A DNA stretch of 64,000 nt from Vibrio aphrogenes (GCF_002157735.2 NZ_AP018690.1:372001-436000), one strand, 5' to 3'; shown: positions 28,698 through 37,906, counted from the stretch's first letter. Numbers and translations: made by a program. Notes: generated by a model not told the origin, from the sequence alone.

Positions 28698-28772
28698 ATG
28701 CAGATAGCTCATATACAGACAGTTCATAGATAGGCCGCTTATATACAAGTGGTTCATATACAAGCGGAAACC
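28698..28772. repeat. Tandem array, 15-bp unit, five copies
   Basis: Units start at 28698, 28713, 28728, 28743 and 28758. The consensus resembles ATACAGACAGTTCAT; copies two and four are closest. The array fills most of the space between the metallopeptidase start and the ABC-class ATPase end, so it lies in the promoter region of the former. Confidence 0.8.
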
Positions 28773-28795
28773 TAAGGTTAATGTTGAATCTTTAA

Positions 28796-30454
28796 CTAGC
28801 TAGACTCGCCTTTAAATTGCGCTTTGCGTAAACGATTTAATACCGCCATGACATCTAAAGTGCGTGGCTTAGCTAAATCACCATTATTAGGCATGCTTTG
28901 ATGCCAGTTACCATTCAAGGCTTGCTCAAAGATCTTCGCAGGATCGTTGCTCCAGCCAGGTTGTTGTGATAATTGGAACCATAACCAACCAATCGCATTG
29001 AGTTCGCTGGTGGATTCAATTTGCTCTAACGCCGTTACATCCACATGCTCTTTACCAAAACGTAGAGTATGAGTGCCTTTACCTTGGATTCGGAATTTTC
29101 CTTCCGCGAGAATTTTTTGCAAACAAGCATTATTAAAGGCGCGAGCTGGGTGCATGATTAAAGGGGTTTCTGACTCAGATTGGCGTTGGCTAGGGTGTTG
29201 TTTCACCACATCTTTAGCTTTCGCGGTCACATCTAAAATTTGATAATCGTGCATTTGGATGACGGTATCGGCCACATCAAAGTAATCACCAGAACCGCCC
29301 ATCACAATGATGGAAGACACATCATATTCATCGCGTAGCTGCCCAATACGATCAACTAATGGGGTAATGGGTTCATCACCTTTACTCACCAAGGCTTGCA
29401 TACGTTCATCACGGATCATGAAGTTAGTTGCCGAAGTGTCTTCATCAATCAATAGGGTTGAGGCACCCGCTTCTAGTGACTCTTGTAGCCAAGCCGCTTG
29501 AGAGGTTGAACCTGACGCATCTTGCGTGGAAAAATCAGCCGTGTCCTTACCCATAGGAAGATGATTTATGTAATTGGATAAGTTCAAATGATGAACACTA
29601 CGCCCATCTTCAGCTCGAATTTTCATTGCTTGTGGGTCGGTGACAATGTATTCACGACCATCGCCAGGGATATGATCATAGATCGAACGTTCAATAGCGG
29701 TAAGCAGTGTTGATTTACCATGAAATCCGCCACCAACAATCAGAGTGATACCTTTCGGGACGCCAAGACCGCGAATTTTGCCTTGATGCGGTGTGTCTAG
29801 AGTGATGGCGAGTGAATCGGGTGCGGAAACGGCGATGGCCTCTTTCATTGGTAAATCGCAATCACCAGAAACGCGAGGTAAGACGCTGCCATCTGCGACA
29901 AATGCCACTAAGTTATGGCTAGCTAACTGACGACGTAACGCGACTTGGTCTTCCACAACCTCACAGTGACGTTGTAAAGCTTCCATATCGATTTCACGAG
30001 CAATAGTTGAACGACGGATAAATTTCGGTAAATGGAAGGTTAAGATGTTAATGGCTTTTTTGCCAAGAATTTGTCGACCATCGGCAGGTAAATTGACTCG
30101 AAAGCGTAATTCAATTCCTTCTTCATCAAAAATCACGGCAGTATGATCAAGTACGCTTTGCCCATTAAAGGCCATATCTACCGAGGCTTCTGGTTGAGCC
30201 AATTGTGAAAAATATCGCGCAATATAATCACGAGCCGCGCGTTGATAATCTTCCGATTTTTCGCGTAACCATTGCAGGTCAGTGAGCGACCAAGCACGAC
30301 GAGCTCGTAATCGTGAGGCGGTGGCATGAGGATCGGCTTGAACCGTATCAATGAAAAGGTCGAAATCAGTAAAATCATACTGCCCTTTGATTTGTTGGTA
30401 AGCACGATAATTTTGTTTTTCGATATTTTTCAGTTTGAAGATCAGCGTATCCAT
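28796..30454 (-). CDS. Predicted ATPase of the ABC class
   Basis: A 552-residue soluble protein of the ABC-class predicted-ATPase family (Pfam PF09818). The P-loop is GGGFHGKSTLL and the Walker B-like region is ASTLLIDEDTSATNFM. There are no transmembrane segments and no attached permease. Function in this family is poorly known; a nucleic-acid or ribosome-related role has been guessed. It begins 176 bases past the fabV end and is a separate unit on the same strand. Confidence 0.9.
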   Translation of the reverse strand: MDTLIFKLKNIEKQNYRAYQQIKGQYDFTDFDLFIDTVQADPHATASRLRARRAWSLTDLQWLREKSEDYQRAARDYIARYFSQLAQPEASVDMAFNGQSVLDHTAVIFDEEGIELRFRVNLPADGRQILGKKAINILTFHLPKFIRRSTIAREIDMEALQRHCEVVEDQVALRRQLASHNLVAFVADGSVLPRVSGDCDLPMKEAIAVSAPDSLAITLDTPHQGKIRGLGVPKGITLIVGGGFHGKSTLLTAIERSIYDHIPGDGREYIVTDPQAMKIRAEDGRSVHHLNLSNYINHLPMGKDTADFSTQDASGSTSQAAWLQESLEAGASTLLIDEDTSATNFMIRDERMQALVSKGDEPITPLVDRIGQLRDEYDVSSIIVMGGSGDYFDVADTVIQMHDYQILDVTAKAKDVVKQHPSQRQSESETPLIMHPARAFNNACLQKILAEGKFRIQGKGTHTLRFGKEHVDVTALEQIESTSELNAIGWLWFQLSQQPGWSNDPAKIFEQALNGNWHQSMPNNGDLAKPRTLDVMAVLNRLRKAQFKGESS

Positions 30455-30543
30455 AGAATTCCAGTACTGCTTATGATGAGAAGGTTTGCGAATAGGGGGA
30501 TTATACTCAAGTCACCTCAAGATGCGAGTTTTCACGCCGCGAT

Positions 30544-30583
30544 AAAAAACGCCTCTGCTCTGATTTAATATTCAGAGCAAAGG
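30544..30583 (-). terminator. Terminator of fabV
   Basis: On the minus strand TGCTCTGA pairs with TCAGAGCA over an 8-base loop, with further CTCC/GAGG pairing outside, followed by CGTTTTTTATC. It lies about 50 bases past the fabV stop. Confidence 0.85.
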
Positions 30584-30629
30584 AGAAGAGTTGACTTGCG
30601 GTTGGAGAGGGGTAATTCAAACCCTCTAA

Positions 30630-31829
30630 TTATGGCTGTAAAGTGCTTAACTGCTCGATATCAATGTCTTGTTGGTAGTCAACATTGGTAATGTTAAAGC
30701 CATTTAGTTGCATAAATTCTTGCTTATAACCTTGATAGTCACCAACTTCTTTGAAATTGCTGGCATTCATTTGAGCCATCAATTCCGCCACACGTTGTTG
30801 GACACTTGGTTTCATTTCCCAATCATCCATACGAATCAAACGTTCTGAATCAACCGGAATAGGCTCGTGGTTATACAATTTGTCACTGAACAGACGTTGC
30901 ATTTGTTCAATACAGCCTTCATGAGTCCCATCTTCTTTCATCGCTTTGTAAAGGGCGATGATATAAGGGGTGAAGGTTGGAATGAAAACACTGGCTTTAG
31001 TCACGAGTGCTTTACACACAGTAGCATGAGCTGAGCCGTTAAAGTTGGCTAATTTTAAGTTTAATGAATGGCTGGCTTGGTGGAGATCAACCTTTGCCCA
31101 GCCTAAGGTGCCATCACGATAAATCGGGAAGGTTGCCTCTGAGCCAATGTAAGAAAAGGCAATGGTTTTACAGCCTTCAGCAATCGATTCAGCGTTGATT
31201 AAAGTATCGACCCAAGATTCCCAATCTGAACCACCCATCACTTTAATGGTTGATTCAATTTCTTGTTGTGTCGCTGATTCGATTTGTGTTTCAACCCACT
31301 CGTCATTTTCCAATGTGATGGTTGCACCTGTGACGCTGTCACCAATAGGCTTAATGCTTGATACCCACGCTTCGCCAGTATTTGGGTTAGGGCGCATACC
31401 CGAGGCAAGACTATAGATAATCAAATCGACTTCACCTTCAAAATAGGTTTCAATCGCTTCAATAACTTGATCGCGAGTATCTTGCGAGAAAGCATCCCCA
31501 ATGATATTGACGGCGGTACGGCCTTCTTTTTCCGCTTCTTGTTTGAAGAAGATATTATTATACCAGCCTGCGGTCCCTACGCCCTTATCAGAAGGGCCTC
31601 GTTCAAAAGAGACACCGATCGTGTCGGCTTGGCTGCCACCAAAAGTTAGAGCAATACGTGCCGCGAGACCAAAACCAGAAGAAGCGCCTAAAATTAATAC
31701 ACGTTTTGGACCATTTTTGATTTGAGACGCGTTTTTAGCAAATTGGATTTGGTTCTGGATTGATGCTTCACATCCGTATGGATGGGCACTACGGGCAACC
31801 ACGCCTTTAATGATAGGTTCAATGACCAT
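30630..31829 (-). CDS. fabV: Enoyl-ACP reductase, FabV type
   Basis: A 399-residue NADH-dependent trans-2-enoyl-ACP/CoA reductase that completes each fatty-acid elongation cycle and resists triclosan in known members. It has a Rossmann start VLILGASSGFGLAARIAL. The Y-x8-K catalytic pair of the family occurs in IYRDGTLGWAKVDL. It differs noticeably from the V. cholerae FabV as I recall it, especially around residues 60-180, so it may be the second FabV type that some vibrios carry. It has its own terminator. Confidence 0.93.
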   Translation of the reverse strand: MVIEPIIKGVVARSAHPYGCEASIQNQIQFAKNASQIKNGPKRVLILGASSGFGLAARIALTFGGSQADTIGVSFERGPSDKGVGTAGWYNNIFFKQEAEKEGRTAVNIIGDAFSQDTRDQVIEAIETYFEGEVDLIIYSLASGMRPNPNTGEAWVSSIKPIGDSVTGATITLENDEWVETQIESATQQEIESTIKVMGGSDWESWVDTLINAESIAEGCKTIAFSYIGSEATFPIYRDGTLGWAKVDLHQASHSLNLKLANFNGSAHATVCKALVTKASVFIPTFTPYIIALYKAMKEDGTHEGCIEQMQRLFSDKLYNHEPIPVDSERLIRMDDWEMKPSVQQRVAELMAQMNASNFKEVGDYQGYKQEFMQLNGFNITNVDYQQDIDIEQLSTLQP

Positions 31830-32055
31830 ACGTTATCCTTTAATAATTATTGTCATGATCGAATAATGACTAGGATAAGGATTGTTGCAGTTAAAAATAT
31901 TGAGCTGACAGGGTATAAAGGGCGATTTGTTGTGGTTAATTAAAAAAAAATTGTTTCAGATCATGAATTTTTATGTGATATACCGCACAAAAATATCCAG
32001 AATTGTTGGATATCTCACCACTTTGCAAGAGTTTTAAATTAAGAAGGCTGCACGC

Positions 32056-32664
32056 TCAGAGAATCAAAGTTAACTCAGAGGCTATAAATTGCGCGATCCA
32101 CGGTTGGGCTTCGGGCTTTGGATGTAATCCATCTTGCATCATCCACTCTTTTTTTACGATCACTTGTTCAAGAAAAAACGGTAACAAGGGAATATCTTGC
32201 TGCTTCGCTAGGTCTGGGTATACATTAGCAAAGGCTTGGGTGTAACGTTTACCATAATTGGGCGGCACCATGATTTGCATTAAAGCCACTTGGCTGCCAG
32301 CAGCTTTACTTTGTTGAATAAGTTGCTGCAAATTTTGTTTAATGGTCGCGGGAGGGAATCCACGTAAACCGTCATTGGCACCGAGCTCGATGACAACCCA
32401 ATCTGGCTGGTGTTGTTTTAAAAGTGCCGGTAAACGTTGTAAACCATTACCAGTGGTATCCCCAGAGATGCTGCCATTGATGACTTGAGCTTCTATGCCG
32501 TTTTGTTTTAACTCTTGGGGTAAAAGAGAGGGCCAACTTTGTTCAATCGCCATTTGGTAGCCAGCGCTTAAGCTATCACCTAAGATCAAAATAGTGGTTT
32601 TTGAAGCGGCTTGTGGAATGGAAGAAAAACACAATACAAAAATTAAGGATAACATTCTCATCAT
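32056..32664 (-). CDS. tesA: Periplasmic GDSL esterase: acyl-CoA thioesterase I / lysophospholipase L1
   Basis: A 202-residue SGNH hydrolase with signal peptide (residues 1-20). Block I is GDSLSAGY with the nucleophile serine at about residue 31, followed by GDTTGNGL, LGANDGLRG (block III) and DGLHPKPEA with the Asp-His pair. TesA hydrolyses acyl-CoA, lysophospholipids and some esters in the periplasm. Its start codon overlaps that of the divergent ybbA on the other strand. Confidence 0.96.
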   Translation of the reverse strand: MMRMLSLIFVLCFSSIPQAASKTTILILGDSLSAGYQMAIEQSWPSLLPQELKQNGIEAQVINGSISGDTTGNGLQRLPALLKQHQPDWVVIELGANDGLRGFPPATIKQNLQQLIQQSKAAGSQVALMQIMVPPNYGKRYTQAFANVYPDLAKQQDIPLLPFFLEQVIVKKEWMMQDGLHPKPEAQPWIAQFIASELTLIL

Positions 32665-33409
32665 GACTCAATCACCTATTCAACACACTGTAGCGGATAA
32701 CATTCAGGCAGCATCGGATAATCGCGTGCTCTCAAACGATATCGTTATACACGCCCAATCGGTTTCAAAATCCGTTTCTACCGCTAAAGAGCATTTAACC
32801 ATATTAAAAGGCGTGAACCTAGCCATTTGCGCAGGAGAAAGCGTGGCAATTGTCGGTACATCTGGGGCGGGGAAATCGACCTTGATGACTTTATTAGCGG
32901 GATTAGATACACCCAGCCACGGAGAGATTAGTTTGTTAGGGCAATCTCTTTCTTCGATGGATGATGAACAGCGAGCGGCCTTACGCAGTGAAGCGATTGG
33001 TTTTGTGTTTCAAAGTTTTTTATTGATCCCAACCTTAACCGCTTTAGAAAACGTCACCTTGCCTTGTTTATTGCGTGGTGAAAAAGAAAATATAGAAAGA
33101 GCCACTCATTTGTTGACTGAAGTTGGCTTGAAGGAGCGCTTGAACCATACTCCAGCGCAATTGTCCGGAGGAGAACAACAACGAGTGGCATTAGCGCGCG
33201 CTTTCATGATTAAACCGACGATTTTGTTTGCTGATGAGCCAACCGGAAACTTGGACCAACTCACCGCCGCTAAGATCGTAGAGCAACTGTTTGAGTTGAA
33301 TCGAGCCCATAACACCACCTTAGTTTTAGTGACGCACGATAATGAGTTAGCCCAACGTTGTGACCGTATTGTTCACATGCAAGCGGGTGAGTTGGAGGAA
33401 CAGGCATGA
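32663..33409 (+). CDS. ybbA: ABC transporter ATP-binding protein YbbA
   Basis: A 248-residue ATPase of the LolD/MacB-like exporter group: Walker A GTSGAGKST, signature LSGGEQQRVALARAF, Walker B ILFADEPTGNLD. About 30 N-terminal residues precede the ATPase core and are unlike the E. coli protein. The start is the ATG at 32663, which overlaps the tesA start codon on the opposite strand; AAGGA lies 13 bases upstream, which is far, so upstream starts inside tesA remain possible. It overlaps ybbP by four bases. Confidence 0.93.
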   Translation: MTQSPIQHTVADNIQAASDNRVLSNDIVIHAQSVSKSVSTAKEHLTILKGVNLAICAGESVAIVGTSGAGKSTLMTLLAGLDTPSHGEISLLGQSLSSMDDEQRAALRSEAIGFVFQSFLLIPTLTALENVTLPCLLRGEKENIERATHLLTEVGLKERLNHTPAQLSGGEQQRVALARAFMIKPTILFADEPTGNLDQLTAAKIVEQLFELNRAHNTTLVLVTHDNELAQRCDRIVHMQAGELEEQA

Positions 33410-35886
33410 CGAAAGCGTTACACGTTGCCTCACAAGAGCGCACACACCAGCGGGCCACATTACCCAATCAAGCCTTATTAAAGTGGGGGTGGCGAGAAAT
33501 TCGCTTTGGGCAACTATGGCCGATTGCGATTGCGCTCACCTTAATTATTGCGTGTGTGTTTGGGTTAGCCGCCTTAGCTGACCGAATGGATCAGGTGGTC
33601 GAGACTCAAGGGAAAAATGCCTTAACAGCCGACACCGTATTTCGCTCGTCCAACCCTTTGCCAGACACTTTACTCGAATCGGCCAAAAAACAGTCATTGC
33701 AAACCGCCACATTAACCCGTTTTGCCACCATGGCGTTTAGCGATAAAAGCATGCAGCTAGTGACAGTGAAAGCGGTGGATAGTGCTTATCCATTACGTGG
33801 CGATATGCTTTTAAAAGGCGCGCAAGGTCAATTTTCTCATGTAAAGGGCAATCAATTATGGCTTGAGCCAAGAGTGATGCAACAATTACAAGTGACAATT
33901 GGTGACAATGTCACTATTGGGGGTGCAGATTTCAAAGTGTCAGGAGAAGTGCTGCAAGAGCCCGGCTTAGCCTTTAATCCATTCCAGCAAATGCCCAGCG
34001 TGTATATTCATCAAGCCGATGTCGCAAAAACCGGTGCTGTACAAGTGGGCAGTCGTGTCAGCTTTCGTTTATTTATTAATGGTAATACACAACAAATTGC
34101 ACAATTAAAACAAGCTGTAACCTTAACCCCTAGTGACCGCTGGGTTGATGAAGATTCGCAAAGCCGCACTTCTGAAGTGTTTAATAAAACCAAGCAATAT
34201 TTATCGCTAACTGTAGCGATTGTTATTGTAATGGCTGCGATCACCTTGGTTTTGACGTGTCAGCATTATGTGTCCAGTCGTCGACAAACTATCGCGATGT
34301 TAAAAAGCTTAGGAGCACAAAAGGCTTGGCTACGTCGTTGGTTAACCATCCAAATCACCAGTTTATTTGCTTTAGGTATTGTTTTTGGCTCTCTGATTGG
34401 CGTGTTGTTAGAAATGCTGTTGAGGATCCCTTTAACCGATGTGCTTCCTGATCCACTACCAAGTTATGGGTTTGCACCGTTTTTACTGGCGGTGGGAACG
34501 TGTCTAACGATTGGCATTCCTGCGTTGGGTATTCCTTTAATCGGATTACTCAATACCTCAGCCGCTTCCGTCATGCAGCCAACGAGTGGCAATATTCCTC
34601 GTAAAGCTTGGTTGTTGGTGTTATTGCCAGTGAGTTTGTTAATGCTGGTGTATGGCAGCAATACTTTAGTTTGGATAATACTGGCCAGTATCTTAGCTTT
34701 ATTTGTGGTGTTAGGCGGGCTTAGCTTAGGTTTAGTGCGCGGCATGCAGTTTTTACCGGCCTCACCGGCGTTGAAATTAGCTTTAAGTCGGATTAATCGC
34801 TCATCGGTTGCCAGTGGTATTCAATTTGGGGCGTTGGCGCTGTCTTTAATGCTCATTTCGATTATTTGGTTAGTACGTAGTGATTTATTGAGTGACTGGC
34901 AACAAACCTTACCTAAGGATGCGCCAAATGTGTTTGCTATCAATATTGCACCTTATGAAAAAGATCGTTATTTACAACACCTTGATAAACAACAATTAGT
35001 GCGCTCGGAAGCCTATCCCATCATTCGTGGCCGGTTAAGTGACATCAATGGAGTGGCGGCCAAAGAGTATGCCGATGGGGAAGACAGCAGCGATTCATTA
35101 CGACGAGAACTTAACTTTACTTGGGCCAATCATTTGCCAGAAACGAATGAAGTGTTAGCTGGGCAATGGGGAGCAACTGGCAGTGTCTCGGTGGAATCGG
35201 ATGTCGCGCAAGACTTGGGCCTACAAATTGGAGATGAGCTTTCGTTTGTGATCAGTAGCCAAACGGTTACCGCAAAAGTTAACACTATCCGTAAAGTACA
35301 TTGGCGTGAAATGAAGCCTAACTTTTATTTTATTTTTACTCCTGATGTGTTGGAAAACATCCCCGGTACCTGGTTGGTGAGTTTTAAAGCGCCAGCCGGC
35401 AATGCCCAACAAACGAATGCATTTTTGAACCAGTTAGCGCGAGATTTCCCTACCGTGAGCTTGATGGATATTCGTACTATGGCCAGTAAAATCCAAGTGC
35501 TATTAACGCAAATCGTATGGTCTATTACTGTGTTGGCGGGGTTGGCGGTCGTAGCGGGACTATTGCTTATTTTTACCTTGTTACGATTAAGCCTGTCACA
35601 ACGACAAGATGAAATTCGCCTATACCGAACCTTAGGCGCAAGTAAAAAGCGCATTACCAAAACCGTATGGTATGAATACGGTATCATGGCGTTGATCGCC
35701 GGGTTAGTCGCCAGCTTCGGGGCGGAATCTAGCGTCGCAAGTTTAATGAAGTGGGGCTTTGAATTAGAACCTACTTGGCATTTTGGTTTATGGATAGGCT
35801 TACCTGTCATTGCTTTTATGATATTAGGCTTGGTATTACAAACCTTGATAAAGCAGTTACTCATCCCTGTTAATAAGGCGAGTTGA
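33406..35886 (+). CDS. ybbP: ABC transporter permease YbbP (FtsX-like)
   Basis: An 826-residue membrane protein with two FtsX-like permease units: an N-terminal helix (about residues 35-55), a periplasmic domain, three helices near 265-350, further hydrophobic segments near 390-450, a second periplasmic domain (about 495-690) and three C-terminal helices. The order matches YbbP, which acts with YbbA and, by recent models, with TesA in lipid or hydrophobic-molecule handling. It is translationally coupled to ybbA. Confidence 0.94.
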   Translation: MTKALHVASQERTHQRATLPNQALLKWGWREIRFGQLWPIAIALTLIIACVFGLAALADRMDQVVETQGKNALTADTVFRSSNPLPDTLLESAKKQSLQTATLTRFATMAFSDKSMQLVTVKAVDSAYPLRGDMLLKGAQGQFSHVKGNQLWLEPRVMQQLQVTIGDNVTIGGADFKVSGEVLQEPGLAFNPFQQMPSVYIHQADVAKTGAVQVGSRVSFRLFINGNTQQIAQLKQAVTLTPSDRWVDEDSQSRTSEVFNKTKQYLSLTVAIVIVMAAITLVLTCQHYVSSRRQTIAMLKSLGAQKAWLRRWLTIQITSLFALGIVFGSLIGVLLEMLLRIPLTDVLPDPLPSYGFAPFLLAVGTCLTIGIPALGIPLIGLLNTSAASVMQPTSGNIPRKAWLLVLLPVSLLMLVYGSNTLVWIILASILALFVVLGGLSLGLVRGMQFLPASPALKLALSRINRSSVASGIQFGALALSLMLISIIWLVRSDLLSDWQQTLPKDAPNVFAINIAPYEKDRYLQHLDKQQLVRSEAYPIIRGRLSDINGVAAKEYADGEDSSDSLRRELNFTWANHLPETNEVLAGQWGATGSVSVESDVAQDLGLQIGDELSFVISSQTVTAKVNTIRKVHWREMKPNFYFIFTPDVLENIPGTWLVSFKAPAGNAQQTNAFLNQLARDFPTVSLMDIRTMASKIQVLLTQIVWSITVLAGLAVVAGLLLIFTLLRLSLSQRQDEIRLYRTLGASKKRITKTVWYEYGIMALIAGLVASFGAESSVASLMKWGFELEPTWHFGLWIGLPVIAFMILGLVLQTLIKQLLIPVNKAS

Positions 35887-35910
35887 AGCGATAAAAATCA
35901 GAAAAACAAA

Positions 35911-35955
35911 TTAAGTTATCCACAAAAACGGTGGATAAATATCGGGATAACTTAA
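35911..35955. promoter_or_regulatory. Nested alternative hairpins with inverted DnaA-type boxes
   Basis: TTAAGTTATCC at 35911 can pair with GGATAACTTAA at 35945, or its inner part TTATCCAC (35916) can pair with GTGGATAA (35931); the two pairings exclude each other. TTATCCACA at 35916-35924 is the strict DnaA box, and 35930-35938 reads as TTATCCACC on the other strand. It begins about 25 bases after the ybbP stop. Confidence 0.6.
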
Positions 35956-36014
35956 GTTAAGAAAATGCTTGATTCGCTTGTAAGCCACAACAGAGTTTGC
36001 TTAGCGAAATTCGG

Positions 36015-36023
36015 TTATTCACA
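36015..36023 (+). promoter_or_regulatory. DnaA-box-like site
   Basis: TTATTCACA fits the DnaA consensus TTATNCACA and lies about 90 bases from the inverted pair at 35916-35938. Nine-base matches occur by chance, so the cluster matters more than this single site. Confidence 0.4.
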
Positions 36024-36302
36024 TTGAATATTTTTTCTAAAAGTGAATAGATTCAGTCAAGTGATTTTTGTGATTTTTTGAATCTAGGACGTGAATATTG
36101 GGCGTCATGCTTAAAAAGGAAGATTTCGCTTTTTTATCGGTCTCGCGATTGATATTTTTTTAATCAATTAACGGGGGTAATGGAAATTTTACTCGAAATA
36201 TTTGACCAAAATGCTAGGGTATTAAGACTTTAGTCGTAGATGCAAGAGTGGGAGTCCGTTATCCACTCAGTTTTGAATAGTTGTAGGAAGTATTAAAAGC
36301 GT

Positions 36303-37766
36303 ATGACTTCTCCTCATATCGGTATCATTGGCGGTGGAATCGCAGGTTCAACCGCTGCCCTTCATTTCGCCGAACAAGGTTTTCAGGTCTCTATCTTTGA
36401 ACGAGGTCCCAGCTTAGTGGATGGTCCGCCTATTTGTCATTTGCACGCAGGGGGGAATTTATACCGTGAAATTTCACAACAACAATGTATTCAGTTGCTT
36501 AAAGAGTCGATTGAGACAGTTAAGTTGTATAAACACACCATGAATGTGCGACCAACGGTGATTGCGGTACCGATTCAAGATAAAGGGCAACCGGAAGAAT
36601 TATTACCGCGTTTACAAATTATTCGTCAAGCCTACCAAGAGTTAGTGGCTCAAGATGCTAGTAATCAAGTTCTGGGTGAACCGAATCACTATTTTAAGCT
36701 TTATTCAAAGTCTGAATTGGAAGAATTAGCGTTATTTAATGAGCCTGATCCAAGCACGTTAACGGCAAAAAGTTTAGACGAATGGATGATACCGTTTGCA
36801 CGAAATGTGGATCTCGAGACGTTGAAGTTCCCAGTGGTCTTAGTTCAAGAATATGGATTGAGTGTTTTTCGCCTCTCCGCCACTGTGAAATTGGCATTAG
36901 CGCAGCTTTCACATTGCCATGTACATACTCAAACGCAAGTTACGGGAGTCTCTCAACATGGCGAGCAATGGCAAATCCATTCTCAACCATACGAGCAATC
37001 TCAACTTTCAGATAGTGCTCAAACGGATACCACGACGGTCGATTATTTGATTAATGCCTCTGGCTATCAAACCGGTGTAATTGATGATTGGGTTCAAGCT
37101 CCCCGTTCGCGATTAGTCGAATTTAAAGCCGCGTATGTTACGCATTGGGCACAAGGGAGCGCATTATGGCCTGAAGTGATTTTTCATGGCGAGCGAGGAA
37201 CCCCACAAGGCATGGCACAGCTAACGCCATATCCTGATGGTTATTTCCAACTGCATGGAATGACAGAAAATATTACTTTATTTGATGATGGGGTGGCAGC
37301 ATCAACCCAAGAAAGCTCTCAACCTAAGTTACCGGAATATTTGGTCAATAAGATTATTCATGGTTGGAGTGAGCAGCAACAAAGTGAACGCACCCAGAAA
37401 GCGATTCATCACATGGCGCAATTTATTCCCAGTTTTGCATCGGCAACCATTGGTGGTAAACCTTTGTTTGGCGCTCAACAAATTCCAGGAACGGACATAA
37501 CTTTACGTGCGGCCAGTGTGTCATTTGCCAAAGGTAATTACGCGCGTATGGAAATTGTAAAAGCTTCATCAGCGTTAGAAGCAGCTAAACAAATTGAGTT
37601 AGATCTGCGCAATAAAGGTTGGTTTGAGCCGCGAGAACGCACAGCATCGCGTGTTACGCATCAACTGGAGCCTCAACAGGTGGTTGAGGTGGCGTGCCAG
37701 TTAGCGCAACAAAGGCATTATCCTATTGCGCTGGCTAAAGTCGGCGGTGTCAACAAAGCGTCCTAG
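36303..37766 (+). CDS. FAD-dependent oxidoreductase
   Basis: A 487-residue soluble flavoprotein. The N-terminal dinucleotide fold is clear (GIIGGGIAGSTAALHFAEQGF with a following ERGPSLVDGPP), and DYLINASGYQTGV near residue 250 is the second FAD-contact region. HAGGNLYREIS early in the chain and the C-terminal half resemble the DAO-type family. The substrate is not identifiable by eye. It is a single-gene unit with a terminator, and its promoter lies beside the DnaA-box cluster. Confidence 0.85.
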   Translation: MTSPHIGIIGGGIAGSTAALHFAEQGFQVSIFERGPSLVDGPPICHLHAGGNLYREISQQQCIQLLKESIETVKLYKHTMNVRPTVIAVPIQDKGQPEELLPRLQIIRQAYQELVAQDASNQVLGEPNHYFKLYSKSELEELALFNEPDPSTLTAKSLDEWMIPFARNVDLETLKFPVVLVQEYGLSVFRLSATVKLALAQLSHCHVHTQTQVTGVSQHGEQWQIHSQPYEQSQLSDSAQTDTTTVDYLINASGYQTGVIDDWVQAPRSRLVEFKAAYVTHWAQGSALWPEVIFHGERGTPQGMAQLTPYPDGYFQLHGMTENITLFDDGVAASTQESSQPKLPEYLVNKIIHGWSEQQQSERTQKAIHHMAQFIPSFASATIGGKPLFGAQQIPGTDITLRAASVSFAKGNYARMEIVKASSALEAAKQIELDLRNKGWFEPRERTASRVTHQLEPQQVVEVACQLAQQRHYPIALAKVGGVNKAS

Positions 37767-37797
37767 TTATCTACCGCTGAGGTTAATTAAATAACGA

Positions 37798-37836
37798 CCA
37801 ACGCACGTACAAGAAAGGTGGCGTGCGTTGGGTTTT
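37798..37836 (+). terminator. Terminator of the FAD oxidoreductase gene
   Basis: CCAACGCACG pairs perfectly with CGTGCGTTGG over a 14-base loop, followed by GTTTTGGGTTTTT. It lies 31 bases past the stop. Confidence 0.85.
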
Positions 37837-37850
37837 GGGTTTTTAATCTT

Positions 37851-37906
37851 TCGTTTCTCGTTTCTCGTTTCTCGTTTCTCGTTTTTTGTTTCTCGTTTCT
37901 CGTTTT
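37851..37906. repeat. Tandem array, 7-bp unit, eight copies
   Basis: Eight units of TCGTTTC type; six are TCGTTTC or TTGTTTC and two end TTTT. It lies between the terminator of the FAD gene and the nuclease end, and on the minus strand it creates a false Lys/Arg/Glu-rich reading frame. Confidence 0.9.

Larger units (their letters stand above)
35887..36302. other. Gap between ybbP and the FAD oxidoreductase gene
   Basis: A 416-base region with alternative hairpins and three DnaA-box-like sequences in its first 140 bases (listed separately). The rest is AT-rich, with a TTGAT/ATCAA dyad around a T-run near 36148 and the leader of the next gene. Confidence 0.6.

Noticed and set aside
35325-35864. 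A 179-codon minus-strand frame opposite ybbP
   Set aside because: Antisense to a well-supported permease; no start signals.
35911-36023. A replication origin at the DnaA boxes
   Set aside because: No rctB, dnaA, gidA or parAB gene nearby, and no AT-rich 13-mer array of the right form; a local DnaA site is the most that can be said.
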